Below, piece after piece: positions 8,793-17,748 of a stretch of 40,175 bases of DNA. Origin of the DNA: Dysgonamonadaceae bacterium (GTDB lineage: Bacteria; Bacteroidota; Bacteroidia; Bacteroidales; Azobacteroidaceae). Where the stretch lies: NCBI GenBank assembly GCA_031275735.1, contig JAISOJ010000064.1, positions 1 through 40,175 on the forward strand, written 5' to 3'. Made by a program: the position numbers and the translations under genes. The notes beneath the pieces are model-generated. The model made no database searches. It was not told where the DNA came from and saw only the letters and a program-made list of their open reading frames with translations. How positions within the stretch are numbered: the stretch's first letter is position 1; each line of letters begins with the position of its first letter.

Positions 8793-9173
8793 TTAATATT
8801 CTTTCCTTTTCAATATTTCGGAATAGATAAATGCCTGTTTTATTTCGTCTTGATTATGAACATCTAAAACGGGCTTTATATATTCGGGTTCTTCTATAAA
8901 AGTTCCTAAAGCTATTTTCGTATTTGCTTTAAACGTTTCGGAAGCTTTTGTTTTAACCGGTTTAGCCGTAGGATTTGCCGGCGTTTTCTTTTCCGTAAAA
9001 CGGGCTTTAAGAGAAACCGGTTTAACCGAAGGAATTACTTCTTCCGGTATTTTACCCGGAAGAGTTGTTTTAGCGGTCTTTTCCATCGCTTTTTTACCTG
9101 TGCCTTTAATCACAGAAACAATAATAGAACCAATAATAATTATTAAAGGCAAATATTCTGATAAGTTATCCAT
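8793..9173 (-). CDS. Small membrane-anchored protein of unknown function
   Basis: 126 aa. One hydrophobic segment (about residues 8-24, PLIIIIGSIIVSVIKG) near the N-terminus should anchor it in the inner membrane. A long Lys/Pro/Thr-rich, probably disordered stretch follows (about 25-88). It ends in a compact acidic-to-helical tail with EPEYIKPVLDVHNQDEIKQA and IYSEILKRKEY. I recognise no named domain. The conserved-looking tail suggests a binding peptide presented on a flexible linker. The gene is convergent with the esterase gene (20 bp) and has a well-placed -7 element at 9203-9196. Confidence 0.7.
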   Translation of the reverse strand: MDNLSEYLPLIIIIGSIIVSVIKGTGKKAMEKTAKTTLPGKIPEEVIPSVKPVSLKARFTEKKTPANPTAKPVKTKASETFKANTKIALGTFIEEPEYIKPVLDVHNQDEIKQAFIYSEILKRKEY

Positions 9174-9195
9174 AAAATATAATTATTTTTGCAGC

Positions 9196-9203
9196 CAAAT
9201 ATA
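9196..9203 (-). promoter_or_regulatory. Candidate promoter of the small membrane protein
   Basis: Minus-strand TATATTTG (9203-9196) matches TAnnTTTG. A TTG lies 22 nt further upstream, slightly far. Transcription would start near 9190, about 17 nt before the ATG at 9173. The box lies downstream of the hairpin that ends the small RNA candidate, so the gene would not depend on readthrough. Confidence 0.4.
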
Positions 9204-9248
9204 AGAAAAAATCATGAATATTATACAATTTGGTAAAAAAAAAACATT

Positions 9249-9285
9249 AAAAAAACATTAGGGATGACTTCGCAGCCACCCCTAA
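9249..9285 (-). terminator. Intrinsic terminator with GNRA loop
   Basis: Read on the minus strand, 9285-9274 pairs with 9269-9258 over 12 bp (two G-U pairs) around a GCGA tetraloop. TGTTTTTTTAATGTTTT follows at once. On the plus strand the two wobbles become A-C mismatches, so the structure is directional. Confidence 0.7.
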
Positions 9286-9331
9286 CCCATTTAACCAAAA
9301 CCTTAACTATGAAAAAATTTTACGTTTTTCG
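9250..9331 (-). ncRNA. Candidate small RNA of about 80 nt
   Basis: The unit has its own promoter (TTTG, 19 nt, TAACTTTG at 9366-9336) and its own intrinsic terminator (stem 9285-9258 then T7). It lies between two divergent genes and encodes no protein-like ORF on the minus strand. The predicted RNA has an A/U-rich single-stranded 5' part, a middle segment containing AGUUAAGGUUUUGGUUAAAU, and the 12-bp terminator hairpin. The hairpin has two G-U pairs and a GCGA loop that exist only on this strand, which supports minus-strand transcription. It could alternatively be a long attenuated leader of the 8793-9173 gene. Confidence 0.5.
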
Positions 9332-9335
9332 AAAG

Positions 9336-9366
9336 CAAAGTTACATACTTTTTTGAAATCTCCAAA
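9336..9366 (-). promoter_or_regulatory. Promoter of the small RNA candidate
   Basis: Minus-strand TTTG (9366-9363), a 19-nt spacer, then TAACTTTG (9343-9336): an exact fit to the Bacteroidota housekeeping promoter pattern and the best promoter match I found in the window. Transcription is expected to start near 9331. Confidence 0.6.
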
Positions 9367-9445
9367 CATATTTCAAAAAAAATTGCACATATTCTGGGTT
9401 AAATTTTGTTAAAATAAGAATTTATTAAGCAAACATCAATTACAT

Positions 9446-10813
9446 ATGGTACGAAAAGAAGAAGAAAGCGAGTTTAAATCATTAATTAATAATAATTTGA
9501 AAAAAATTTTCATTGAAACCTATGGTTGCCAAATGAATATGGCAGATAGTGAAATTGTAGCCTCCATTATGGAGATGGATGAGTATGAATTAACCGAAAA
9601 CTGTATAGAAGCCGACTTAATTTTAATTAATACCTGTGCGGTACGAGAAAATGCCGAACAAAAAGCGCTTTCGCGGCTACAATATTTTCAATCTTTGAAA
9701 AAGAAAAAGAAAAATCTGATTATTGGCGTTTTAGGCTGTATGGCTGAAAGAGTAAAAGATGAGCTAATTCGAGGAAATCATATCGATTTAGTAGTGGGAC
9801 CGGACGCTTACCTCGATTTGCCTCATTTAATTGCTACGGTAGAAAAAGGAGAAAAGGCAATCAATGTGAAATTATCCACTACAGAAACCTACAAAGACGT
9901 GATTCCTTTAAAATTACCGGGGACAAAAATAGCAGGATTCATTTCGATTATGCGCGGGTGCAATAATTTTTGTACTTATTGCATTGTTCCTTATACGCGA
10001 GGACGCGAACGAAGCCGCGAAGCAAGCAGCATATTAAATGAATTAAGGGTATTGAAGGAGAAAGGATATAAAGAGGTAACCCTTTTGGGACAAAATGTTA
10101 ATTCATATCTTTATGCGGATCAAGATGAAAAAATTAATTTTCCCCGGCTTCTGGAATTAACTGCTTTGGAAGCGCCAGACATGCGAATCCGGTTTACTAC
10201 TTCGCATCCGAAAGACATGTCCGACGAAATACTGGAAGTTATCGCCCGTTACCCCAATATTTGCAAACATATCCACTTGCCGGCGCAATCAGGCAGCTCG
10301 CGCATATTAAAAGCCATGAACCGGAAATATACGCGCGAAGAATATTTGGACCGCATCGCTTCGGTACGAAGAATCCTTCCTGAAGCTTCGATTTCAACCG
10401 ATTTATTTTGCGGATTTTCCTCCGAAACAGAAGAAGATCACCAAGAAACGCTTTCTTTAATGCGGGAAGTCGGTTTCGATTCGGCGTTCATGTTCAAATA
10501 TTCCGAACGTCCGGGAACTTATGCGGCTAAAAATATGCCGGATAATGTGCCGGAAGAAACGAAAGTGAGAAGATTAGAAGAAATCATCGCCTTTCAATTG
10601 GAACTCTCTTTGATGCGAAATAAAGAGGATATAGGAAAAAAGGTGGAAGTATTAATAGAAGGTTTCTCCAAACGCTCAAGGGAAAAATTATTCGGACGGA
10701 CTCCTCAAAATAAAGTAGTGATATTCGACAAAGCCGGTTTTTCTATCGGTGATAAAATAATAATTGAAATAGAAGACGCTTCTGCGGCTACGTTATTTGG
10801 AAAACCGGCATAA
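9446..10813 (+). CDS. miaB: tRNA-2-methylthio-N6-dimethylallyladenosine synthase MiaB
   Basis: 455 aa, normal for MiaB. The N-terminal MTTase domain (about 20-150) holds the second-cluster cysteines Cys28 (YGCQMN), Cys64 (NTCAVRENA) and Cys98 (LGCMAERVK). The radical-SAM motif CxxxCxxC is at Cys172, Cys176 and Cys179, followed by YTRGRERSR. A TRAM domain ends the protein (about 385-450). NTCAVRENAEQKA favours MiaB over RimO or MtaB. The enzyme methylthiolates A37 of tRNAs reading UNN codons. The domain proper starts near residue 18, so a later start is possible, but no better in-frame ATG precedes it. Confidence 0.96.
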   Translation: MVRKEEESEFKSLINNNLKKIFIETYGCQMNMADSEIVASIMEMDEYELTENCIEADLILINTCAVRENAEQKALSRLQYFQSLKKKKKNLIIGVLGCMAERVKDELIRGNHIDLVVGPDAYLDLPHLIATVEKGEKAINVKLSTTETYKDVIPLKLPGTKIAGFISIMRGCNNFCTYCIVPYTRGRERSREASSILNELRVLKEKGYKEVTLLGQNVNSYLYADQDEKINFPRLLELTALEAPDMRIRFTTSHPKDMSDEILEVIARYPNICKHIHLPAQSGSSRILKAMNRKYTREEYLDRIASVRRILPEASISTDLFCGFSSETEEDHQETLSLMREVGFDSAFMFKYSERPGTYAAKNMPDNVPEETKVRRLEEIIAFQLELSLMRNKEDIGKKVEVLIEGFSKRSREKLFGRTPQNKVVIFDKAGFSIGDKIIIEIEDASAATLFGKPA

Positions 10814-10814
10814 T

Positions 10815-10857
10815 GAGTTAAGAGTTAGAAAAAGGGGGGAAATTCTTAACTCTTTTT
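10815..10857 (+). terminator. Terminator of miaB built from a dispersed heptamer repeat
   Basis: GAGTTAAGA (10815-10823) and TCTTAACTC (10844-10852) form perfect 9-bp arms, followed by TTTTT. The spacer contains a run of G. The hairpin would terminate miaB. The left edge of the HTCS gene runs into it, and its TAA stop (10848-10846) is part of the repeat. The same sequence recurs inside the RND gene near 29822-29863. Confidence 0.6.
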
Positions 10858-13800
10858 GCCATCACTACAATAGGCCCTAAAACTTTTGGGTGTTGTTCCA
10901 TATATTTCCTTAAAACACTTGATGAAATAATGTGATTGACTGAACCCTGTAAGATAAGCAATTTCCGCAACCGTCAAATCGGTATTTTTCAACATGCCGG
11001 CCGCTTTCCGGATGCGGACGTTACGAATAAAGATATTCGGCGTTTCCCCGATAATGACTTTAAATTTACGATGTAAAATAGTTTTGCTTACTGCCATTTC
11101 CGCGGCAAATTCATCCATTTTGAAATTTTCGTCCATTAAGTGGTCTTCGATGATTTTAACGGCTCTCCCGAAAAAATCATTTTTGGGTGTGTTTTCCGTT
11201 TTTCCCGGATCGGGAAAGGACAAAAATTCATACATGATTTGTTTCCTTCTTTGTTGCCGGGTTGTATAGATATTTAGCACTTGGTTAATCAAAATCTGGG
11301 AATCAAACGGTTTTTGAACATAAAAATCCGCACCGGCTTTGTAACCTTGCAATTTATCTTCGGTTGAGGATTTGGCAGACAAGAGTACTACAAAAATATC
11401 GGATAAAAGGGGAGTCGTTTTTATTTTACGACAAAGAGTTAAACCATCCATTTCGGGCATCATTACGTCGGAAATAACGATTTCGGGTAAGTTGTCCTTG
11501 ATAAATTCCAGTCCCTCCACTCCATTTTCCCTAACCATCACTTGAAAATGAGTAGATAATTCTTTTTTCAAGTATTCTCTGAGTTGGGTATTGTCTTCTA
11601 CCAGCAGGATAGCAGGAAATTCGTCTTCTCTGATATTTTCAGTCGGATTTTTAAGTTCGGGAATACGACGGAACGGGAACGTAATGCCAATATCGGTTCC
11701 TTTCCCCGGTTCCGATTGAATATCCAGTTCGCCACCGAGTTTATCGACAAAACTACGGACAATATACAAGCCCAAACCAAGCCCTTGCATTTTATTCCGG
11801 TACTTGGCTTCCTGGTAAAATTTATTAAACACTTTAGACAAGTTCTTAGAATCGATTCCGCCGCCGGTGTCGGTAATCCTGAGCGTAAATTTTTCTTTAC
11901 TTACCGAAAGTGATACATTTATACTCCCTCCTTCGGGTGTGAATTTTATCGAATTACTCAATAAGTTATACAAAATCCGTTCCAACTTAACCGTATCGAA
12001 AGAAATCATCAACTTCGGGATTTCCGATTGACAGGAAAGTGAAATTCGTTTTGATTTTGCCAGATAATCAAACGCATTGACGATAAGCCGGCAAAAAGAA
12101 ACCAGTTCGACTTGTTTTTCCTTGATTTCCATATCGATAAATTCTGCTCGTTTCAGATCCAGAATAGTCGTGAAAATATCGGATAAATAACCGGCGTTTT
12201 TGGCGATTATTTCTACTTTTTCGCGTTTTTCTCCCTGTAAGTTTTCCCGGAGCAAATCATTTGCGGGAGCGATAATCAACGAAAAAGGAGTAAGTAAATC
12301 ATGGGACAAGCCGGCAAAAAAACTCTCCTTTTCCTGAAGCAGTTCTTCTTTCTTTTTCTTTTCCATTTCGAGAGAGCGTTGCTGCCCGCGCCTTTTGTAA
12401 TAATTCTTTATCACAAAAAACATCGTAATCAATGAAAGTATAATCAAGATGGCCGACAAGACATAGAATCCTCCTGTTTGCCACCAGGGTGGAAGAATTT
12501 TCATCTGCAAATTCCAGACCGATTCGTTCTCGGAAAAAACATCGTACGGGCGAATGGATAATGTATATTCCCCGGGCGGCAGTTGCGAAAAAGTGAGCGG
12601 TTTCGTAATGTCCAGATATTGCCAAGAATTACTGAATCCGGAAATCCTGTATTGGTATTTGTTACAGTAATAATCCCATCCGACTTCCGTAAAAGACAAG
12701 CTAATCCACTTGCAGAAATAGGAAAGCGTAACAGAAGAAATGTATTCCGTTTCATCGTTCAAGATGACCTTTCCATATACTTTTTCACCCACATTTACTT
12801 TATTATGGTCGATTTGCAATTCCGTGAAAACGATTTTTGTCTGATCGGGCTGATGAAGAAAGATTTGAGGATTGATCAACGCCAGATTATCCGTTCCTCC
12901 GAATACAATTTGTTCCTTCCCGTCGATCCCTGCATTGGACGATGACAGGAAAATCTGGTCACCGAATATTTCGGCATTTATTTCTTTCAATTTATGCTCT
13001 TCATTTACAAAACAAAAAATCCGGTTAACAACCGAAAACCAAAGATTGTTCTCCGCATCAAGAGACAAATCGTAAATAGCGCCGGCCGGTAAAATTTCCG
13101 TTGGAAAAGCATCTTCCAGTTTATACGCGCCGGAAGCGTAGTCTAATTTACGGATGCCCGTAGAAGTTCCCAACCACAGGCATCTATTTTTTTTATCATC
13201 TACAAGGCAATAGATGATTTCCGGAATTTTACCGATATTCGGGATATCTTCTACCCTGCCGGCAATGGTATTGAACAAATATAGTCCGCTGTGCGAAGCA
13301 ATCCACAGATGTTCATTGTCACGCTTTACAAAACCGGTAATCTCACCATGTCCGAACGAGTCGCAGTAAACAAAATCAGTAAATGCCTTCGTTCGGACAT
13401 CATACTTCAACGACATTAACCCGTTTTGCTTCGTACCTAACCAAATCCGGGAATTATCATCCCTGAATATGGAAGTTACCTTTGTCAACCGGGCACCTGC
13501 GAAAAATTGTTTCAATTCAAAGTCTGCCGTTTTTCCCCCGGAAAACGGTGTATAAGCGATTCCGGCATCGTCGTGGCCTACAATTAGCAATTCTTCATCA
13601 CAGTAAAGAGATAAAATATAATTGGTAAAAGTGGTATTGTAAAAAGGAAAACGTTTAGGAATTAGTTGTTGTTGTTTTACATCATAAAGATACAAACCAT
13701 CGCCTTGGGTTCCAACCAACAAGCGGTTATCCGTATAACTGCAAACTTTATGCACCGCCGAAAGTCCGTTCCGGTTAATTGGAGACAGGTAATTAATTCC

Positions 13801-14778
13801 GCTTCCTTCCGTATTGAGGCGATAAAATCCATTGCCATAAGTTCCTACCCAAGTTTTGTTGTATTTATCGCGAAAAAAACTAAGAATTACCGGTGCATTC
13901 AATCGGGGGGCAGTTGCTTCAATCACTCCGTTCGGAGTGATTTCCACCGCTTTTATCCCTTCACCCCAAGTTCCCAAGTATATTTTATTGCCGCCCCAAT
14001 AGTGTGCGCTGTATAAATTCTTGTATTGTGTCAGATATCTTTGGGTTTGTATGGATAAAAAATCATTTTCTTTCCAGGCAATTTTCAATAATCCCTGTTG
14101 CCAGGTTGTACACCAGAGCGTATTTTTGCCGCCGGCATCCAAAAACTGTGTAATAACAATCGATTCGCCGTTTTCGTCGTATTCATTGATCCATTTTTCG
14201 GCGGCAATATCATACAGGAAATAGCCGTTATAGGTTCCTGCCCAAAGAATTCCTTCGGGTTTTTCGATAAAATCGGAAACGATGTAATTATCATAATGCC
14301 TGGTTATTGTGTAATCAAGCGGCTTACCCGGAGTTGGTTCGAGTTTATAAATACCTTCTTCCCAAGTGCCTAACCAAATGCTTTGCTTGGAATCTTCATA
14401 AATTGAAATTACCCGGTGCGGATACGTTTTTGTTAATTGGCTGATATGAATAAATTTATCTTTTTTCGGATCGTAAATATCGACTCCTCCGGCTTTTAAT
14501 CCGATCCAAAGCAATCCGTTAGAGTCAAACATGAGTGTTTCGATATTATTTTCACTCAGGCTGTTGGTAGAATTATTTGCTTTTTCATAGACTTTGAATT
14601 TTTTTCCGTCAAACCGGTTAAGTCCTTCATTGGTCGCAATCCAAAGAAAGTTTTCATTTTTGCAAATGGCTGTTACATCGCTACCTAAAAGCCCCTGAAT
14701 GGCTGTGTAATGGCGGGATTCTCGGGCGATAGAAGAGATACTTAACAAAAACAAAATAGCAACGAAAACAGATTTCAT
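10846..14778 (-). CDS. Hybrid two-component system regulator (HTCS) of the polysaccharide locus
   Basis: 1310 aa. A signal peptide (about 1-19) is followed by periplasmic Reg_prop beta-propeller repeats (about 25-660, recurring patterns such as LWIGLKAGGV and IWLGTWEEGIYKL). A Y_Y_Y domain (about 687-759) and one membrane helix (about 770-790) come next. The kinase has a HisKA box with His826 in GLSHDLLTPFS, then ATPase motifs NLLSNSIKFTPEGG (938-951), DTGGGI (970-975) and GLGLGL (999-1004). A receiver domain has Asp1104 in ISDVMMPEMDG and Lys1156 in QKPF. An AraC-type HTH ends it (about 1209-1304). All phosphorelay residues are intact. In the family the propeller binds a specific oligosaccharide and the AraC domain activates the adjacent locus. 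It lies 20 bp after the beta-helix genes. The last codons (KKS stop) fall in the heptamer repeat. Confidence 0.95.
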   Translation of the reverse strand: MKSVFVAILFLLSISSIARESRHYTAIQGLLGSDVTAICKNENFLWIATNEGLNRFDGKKFKVYEKANNSTNSLSENNIETLMFDSNGLLWIGLKAGGVDIYDPKKDKFIHISQLTKTYPHRVISIYEDSKQSIWLGTWEEGIYKLEPTPGKPLDYTITRHYDNYIVSDFIEKPEGILWAGTYNGYFLYDIAAEKWINEYDENGESIVITQFLDAGGKNTLWCTTWQQGLLKIAWKENDFLSIQTQRYLTQYKNLYSAHYWGGNKIYLGTWGEGIKAVEITPNGVIEATAPRLNAPVILSFFRDKYNKTWVGTYGNGFYRLNTEGSGINYLSPINRNGLSAVHKVCSYTDNRLLVGTQGDGLYLYDVKQQQLIPKRFPFYNTTFTNYILSLYCDEELLIVGHDDAGIAYTPFSGGKTADFELKQFFAGARLTKVTSIFRDDNSRIWLGTKQNGLMSLKYDVRTKAFTDFVYCDSFGHGEITGFVKRDNEHLWIASHSGLYLFNTIAGRVEDIPNIGKIPEIIYCLVDDKKNRCLWLGTSTGIRKLDYASGAYKLEDAFPTEILPAGAIYDLSLDAENNLWFSVVNRIFCFVNEEHKLKEINAEIFGDQIFLSSSNAGIDGKEQIVFGGTDNLALINPQIFLHQPDQTKIVFTELQIDHNKVNVGEKVYGKVILNDETEYISSVTLSYFCKWISLSFTEVGWDYYCNKYQYRISGFSNSWQYLDITKPLTFSQLPPGEYTLSIRPYDVFSENESVWNLQMKILPPWWQTGGFYVLSAILIILSLITMFFVIKNYYKRRGQQRSLEMEKKKKEELLQEKESFFAGLSHDLLTPFSLIIAPANDLLRENLQGEKREKVEIIAKNAGYLSDIFTTILDLKRAEFIDMEIKEKQVELVSFCRLIVNAFDYLAKSKRISLSCQSEIPKLMISFDTVKLERILYNLLSNSIKFTPEGGSINVSLSVSKEKFTLRITDTGGGIDSKNLSKVFNKFYQEAKYRNKMQGLGLGLYIVRSFVDKLGGELDIQSEPGKGTDIGITFPFRRIPELKNPTENIREDEFPAILLVEDNTQLREYLKKELSTHFQVMVRENGVEGLEFIKDNLPEIVISDVMMPEMDGLTLCRKIKTTPLLSDIFVVLLSAKSSTEDKLQGYKAGADFYVQKPFDSQILINQVLNIYTTRQQRRKQIMYEFLSFPDPGKTENTPKNDFFGRAVKIIEDHLMDENFKMDEFAAEMAVSKTILHRKFKVIIGETPNIFIRNVRIRKAAGMLKNTDLTVAEIAYLTGFSQSHYFIKCFKEIYGTTPKSFRAYCSDGKKS

Positions 14779-14798
14779 TTTTACATTTTTCTGCGAAT

Positions 14799-16115
14799 TT
14801 AGTTATTTTTTACAAATATCCGCTTTAGCTGATGAGGGTCCGTGATATTCGTTTTTCCGTTTTTTCCCTTCACGGAAGCATAGTTCGACGAAAAACTGTA
14901 CCAAATATTATCTTCAAAAACCCCGGCTGAATCTTCTCCTGTAATCAACTCATCTTTAGCTACAAAGATATTGTTGTAGAATTTGAATCCGCTGTTCAGA
15001 CTCTGTCTTTCATAACTGATAGCGGCTACTTTTTCATTGTATATAAGATTGTTATGAAAATAACAAGCTTTCAACTGTTGCGGATCGTCCGACGAATTCC
15101 AAATAAATACTCCAGCTTGGGCAGCCGATACGGTTCCGTCGTTTTCACTGATGCAAAAACGAACCGTATTGTTATACCAGGGGCTGGCTCCGGCATATTG
15201 AAACAAACCGTAACCGCTGCCTTCATTTTCATAGGAAAGACAATACTGTATGACGGCATTGCTAACTCCGCCGTCCAAATCAAAACCTCCGCCGTCGGCT
15301 GCCTCTTCCGAGGTCTTATTGCGATAGGCGATGCAATACTGAATCAAGATACTATCGGACTCATACGTCCAAATGCCGACAGGGCCGTTGCCTTTGCGCG
15401 GCATATCCCACCCGTTATTGGTTGCCGTACAATATTCTATGGTAACATTGGTACAGTGTCCGGCCAAAATGCCGTTACCGCTGTGGTTACTTAATTCTGT
15501 CGGATCGCCGGGATTGTTTTCGGCTTTGCTATCTCTGATCAGGATATTCCTGGAGGCATCTTTGCGCCCGTATTCACCGGAAACAAGGATTCCGCAATAA
15601 CCGTTATCGTGTGCCAATATGTTTTCGGCAACAATATCGGATGAGGCGTAAATATTCAAGCCTGCTTTTTGGTATCCTTCCGTTTCGACTCCGGAAAGGT
15701 AGATGCGGCTGCAATTATTCAGTTGCAGGCCATCTTGGGTATTTCCATCCTTTCGTCCGGCGCCGATTAAATGAATCCGTTCAATTTTCAAGTGTTTTGA
15801 ATGGTAAATATGAATACCGCCGCTGTTTCCCGACCGGATAACGGCAGGTTCGTCTCCACAAGAAGTGATAACCACCGGTTTTTCCGATGTTCCGCACAAT
15901 AAAGAATCAATCACGATGGATTCTTCGAAAGTTTCGCCGCCCATGAAGAAAATCGTATCTCCGGCTTGCAGCGTTTTGAGGTTTATCGACGAAAAGGATT
16001 CGCCTTGGCCGATATAATAAAGTTTATTTTGATATGTATGAACGTTTTTGCCCCATCCGCAAGAAAAGAACAAATAACTTGTCAACACGCATACAAAATA
16101 AAATGATCGTTTCAT
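14799..16115 (-). CDS. Right-handed beta-helix lipoprotein, possible polysaccharide-active enzyme
   Basis: 438 aa. The N-terminus MKRSFYFVCVLTSYLFFSC ends in a lipobox (Cys19). Repeated 20-25 residue coils rich in N and G with short strands (for example LKIERIHLIGAG, NVTIEYCTATNNG, ILIQYCIAYRNK and AVIQYCLSYENEGSG) mark a right-handed parallel beta-helix (Beta_helix/PbH1 type). Such folds occur in polysaccharide lyases, in GH28-like enzymes and in several unassigned loci. I cannot identify catalytic residues with certainty. It is the second of two related beta-helix genes in the locus, 12 bp from its neighbour, and its lipid anchor suits surface or periplasmic action on imported glycan. Confidence 0.8.
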   Translation of the reverse strand: MKRSFYFVCVLTSYLFFSCGWGKNVHTYQNKLYYIGQGESFSSINLKTLQAGDTIFFMGGETFEESIVIDSLLCGTSEKPVVITSCGDEPAVIRSGNSGGIHIYHSKHLKIERIHLIGAGRKDGNTQDGLQLNNCSRIYLSGVETEGYQKAGLNIYASSDIVAENILAHDNGYCGILVSGEYGRKDASRNILIRDSKAENNPGDPTELSNHSGNGILAGHCTNVTIEYCTATNNGWDMPRKGNGPVGIWTYESDSILIQYCIAYRNKTSEEAADGGGFDLDGGVSNAVIQYCLSYENEGSGYGLFQYAGASPWYNNTVRFCISENDGTVSAAQAGVFIWNSSDDPQQLKACYFHNNLIYNEKVAAISYERQSLNSGFKFYNNIFVAKDELITGEDSAGVFEDNIWYSFSSNYASVKGKNGKTNITDPHQLKRIFVKNN

Positions 16116-16127
16116 AACTTTTTGCTT

Positions 16128-17642
16128 TTAATTAAATCCGATAATATTTAAAATCGGGATTTCCGTTCCGTCGATCGGCACTGTTTTATCTTTCACAAAT
16201 TCAATTAATTTGTTCCAGTTTTCATCTTTCTCATCATACCACATGGATTTGTCGAATTTTCCATTGTATTTTACAAAACCGGTTGCCGGAACTTTCAACG
16301 GACCTACATACAGATTACTGGAATAAACATTGTTTGCGGATTTTTCTTCTTTGGCGTAAACGGCCGGTTCGGCTGTAAAAATAGCGTTGTTCCGGAAAAT
16401 ATCGCCTTCGCCATATTTGTCGTCGTGATTCGAAAAATGAAGAATGGTGTTGTCTATACACGAATCCGGTTTGGGATAAATATAAAACAGGTTTTTCTCG
16501 ATGGTTGTATTTTTTGTCAATCCGGTCAGGTGGATAATTGGCGAGAAAAACCGGTTTTCTGTTTTGTAATTTCTCAGGCCGTCGTTTATGCTGATGTTGT
16601 ATTTTATTTGCGTGTTTTCGTTCCCGTTTACACACATCGCATCCGGCCATCCATTGGTCGCAATAACAAGCATAAATCCTCCGATATTATTATAACTCAG
16701 GTTATATTGAAAGGTCGAATTCCGGCAATTCCAGTCGGAATCGTAAGCATAACCGTCAACAATCGAATGATGATCGCTCACCACATTGTATTGAACCAGC
16801 GTATGATCCGAACTCCACGGCCAGATTCCGTCGCAAGCTTCGGAAGGAGGTAGCGTTTCCGGAAAATTCCTGACGACATTGTACTCGACCAAAGCGCTAT
16901 CGCATCCGACAACGACAATTCCGTCGCCCGGCACACACTCTATCCGGTTATTACGGATAACAACGCCTTTGCTTGGGAACCATTTGTTGCGCAACCATTG
17001 TCCAGCCATCCGGATGGCATCTCGTTCACAATCTTTGATATAGCAATTTTGTACGAGCAAATTAACAAAACAGGAAGGAATTGTATCTTCATCCCTCGAA
17101 TTGAGAAACGACAAAGCGATTCCGCCTCCTTTTTCGATTTCCACTAGCCCACCTACATCGTGGATAAACAAGTTATCAACAATTATATTCCGGGCTTCAC
17201 CGTAATTATCCGCTTCAATACAAATTCCTCTTATTCCGGACACCGGTTTCTTGCCTTTGTTGGAAATTTCAAGGTCGCGGACTACTATATATTCCGAATT
17301 GTAAATATGAACAGCTTGCTTCAGGGAAGCATCTCCTTTTATATGCGGCCGTTCTTCTCCTCCGTATTTTCCCAATACAACGGGTAGTTCCGGAGATCCT
17401 TTGCAGGACAAATATAAATGGTCAGTAAAAACGGCGCCGGATTTTAACAGAAGGCTATCGCCGGGTTTCAAAAATAAATCTTTTATTTTATCCAGGTTTT
17501 TAAATGCTTCAGATGGCGATGTTCCGGCATTTTCGTTATTTCCGGTTTCCGGATCAAAATAATAATTGCTACGGACCGAAGGCTGACATGCCGATAAAAA
17601 GGCTAAAATCAATAAACCGACCCCATTCAATCTATTTTTCAT
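16128..17642 (-). CDS. Right-handed beta-helix lipoprotein, possible polysaccharide-active enzyme
   Basis: 504 aa from ATG 17642. The frame is open to ATG 17732, but the 30 extra residues are encoded by a repeat element; MKNRLNGVGLLILAFLSAC is a complete lipoprotein signal (Cys19). The mature start, YYFDPETGNNENAGTSPSEA then LKPGDSLLLKSGAVF, is the usual entry of Bacteroidota beta-helix proteins. PbH1-like coils follow (YIVVRDLEISNKG, NIIVDNLFIHDVGG, GVVIRNNRIECVPGDGI, SALVEYNVVRNF and others). It is a distant paralogue of the next gene downstream. A lyase or glycosidase role is inferred from the locus, not shown. Confidence 0.8.
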   Translation of the reverse strand: MKNRLNGVGLLILAFLSACQPSVRSNYYFDPETGNNENAGTSPSEAFKNLDKIKDLFLKPGDSLLLKSGAVFTDHLYLSCKGSPELPVVLGKYGGEERPHIKGDASLKQAVHIYNSEYIVVRDLEISNKGKKPVSGIRGICIEADNYGEARNIIVDNLFIHDVGGLVEIEKGGGIALSFLNSRDEDTIPSCFVNLLVQNCYIKDCERDAIRMAGQWLRNKWFPSKGVVIRNNRIECVPGDGIVVVGCDSALVEYNVVRNFPETLPPSEACDGIWPWSSDHTLVQYNVVSDHHSIVDGYAYDSDWNCRNSTFQYNLSYNNIGGFMLVIATNGWPDAMCVNGNENTQIKYNISINDGLRNYKTENRFFSPIIHLTGLTKNTTIEKNLFYIYPKPDSCIDNTILHFSNHDDKYGEGDIFRNNAIFTAEPAVYAKEEKSANNVYSSNLYVGPLKVPATGFVKYNGKFDKSMWYDEKDENWNKLIEFVKDKTVPIDGTEIPILNIIGFN

Positions 17643-17732
17643 ACATAAATGAGTTAACGAGTTGACAAGTAAACGAGTAAACAAATACTCATTTACATGT
17701 TTTTTTGTGTGTGGTAAACATGAATGTTTCAT
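17637..17732 (-). repeat. Start-codon repeat element, copy A (4 octamers)
   Basis: Read leftward, ATGAAA (17732-17727) starts the element and ATGAAA (17642-17637) ends it, the second being the start of the beta-helix gene. Inside are CATG-containing flanks and four 8-bp units (17684-17653: close to GTARACAA on the plus strand), bracketed by the inverted pair AAATGAGT (17647-17654) and ACTCATTT (17687-17694). The distance between the two ATGs is 90 nt, in frame. Copies B (24625-24720) and C (32780-32974) share this plan. Confidence 0.85.
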
Positions 17733-17748
17733 TGGTATTTAAATGTTT

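Noticed and set aside
9258-9285. Terminator for a plus-strand transcript
   Set aside because: On the plus strand the stem has two A-C mismatches, no GNRA loop and no following T-run. Only the minus strand forms the full structure.
9309-9356. 15-codon ORF as a leader peptide of miaB
   Set aside because: It lies across the minus-strand promoter of the small RNA candidate, has no plus-strand promoter or hairpin linked to it, and its codons show no run typical of attenuators.
17642-17732. N-terminal extension of the beta-helix protein as genuine protein
   Set aside because: The residues are encoded by the repeat element, and a complete lipoprotein signal begins at the inner ATG. I kept the inner start, although the outer ATG may be used.
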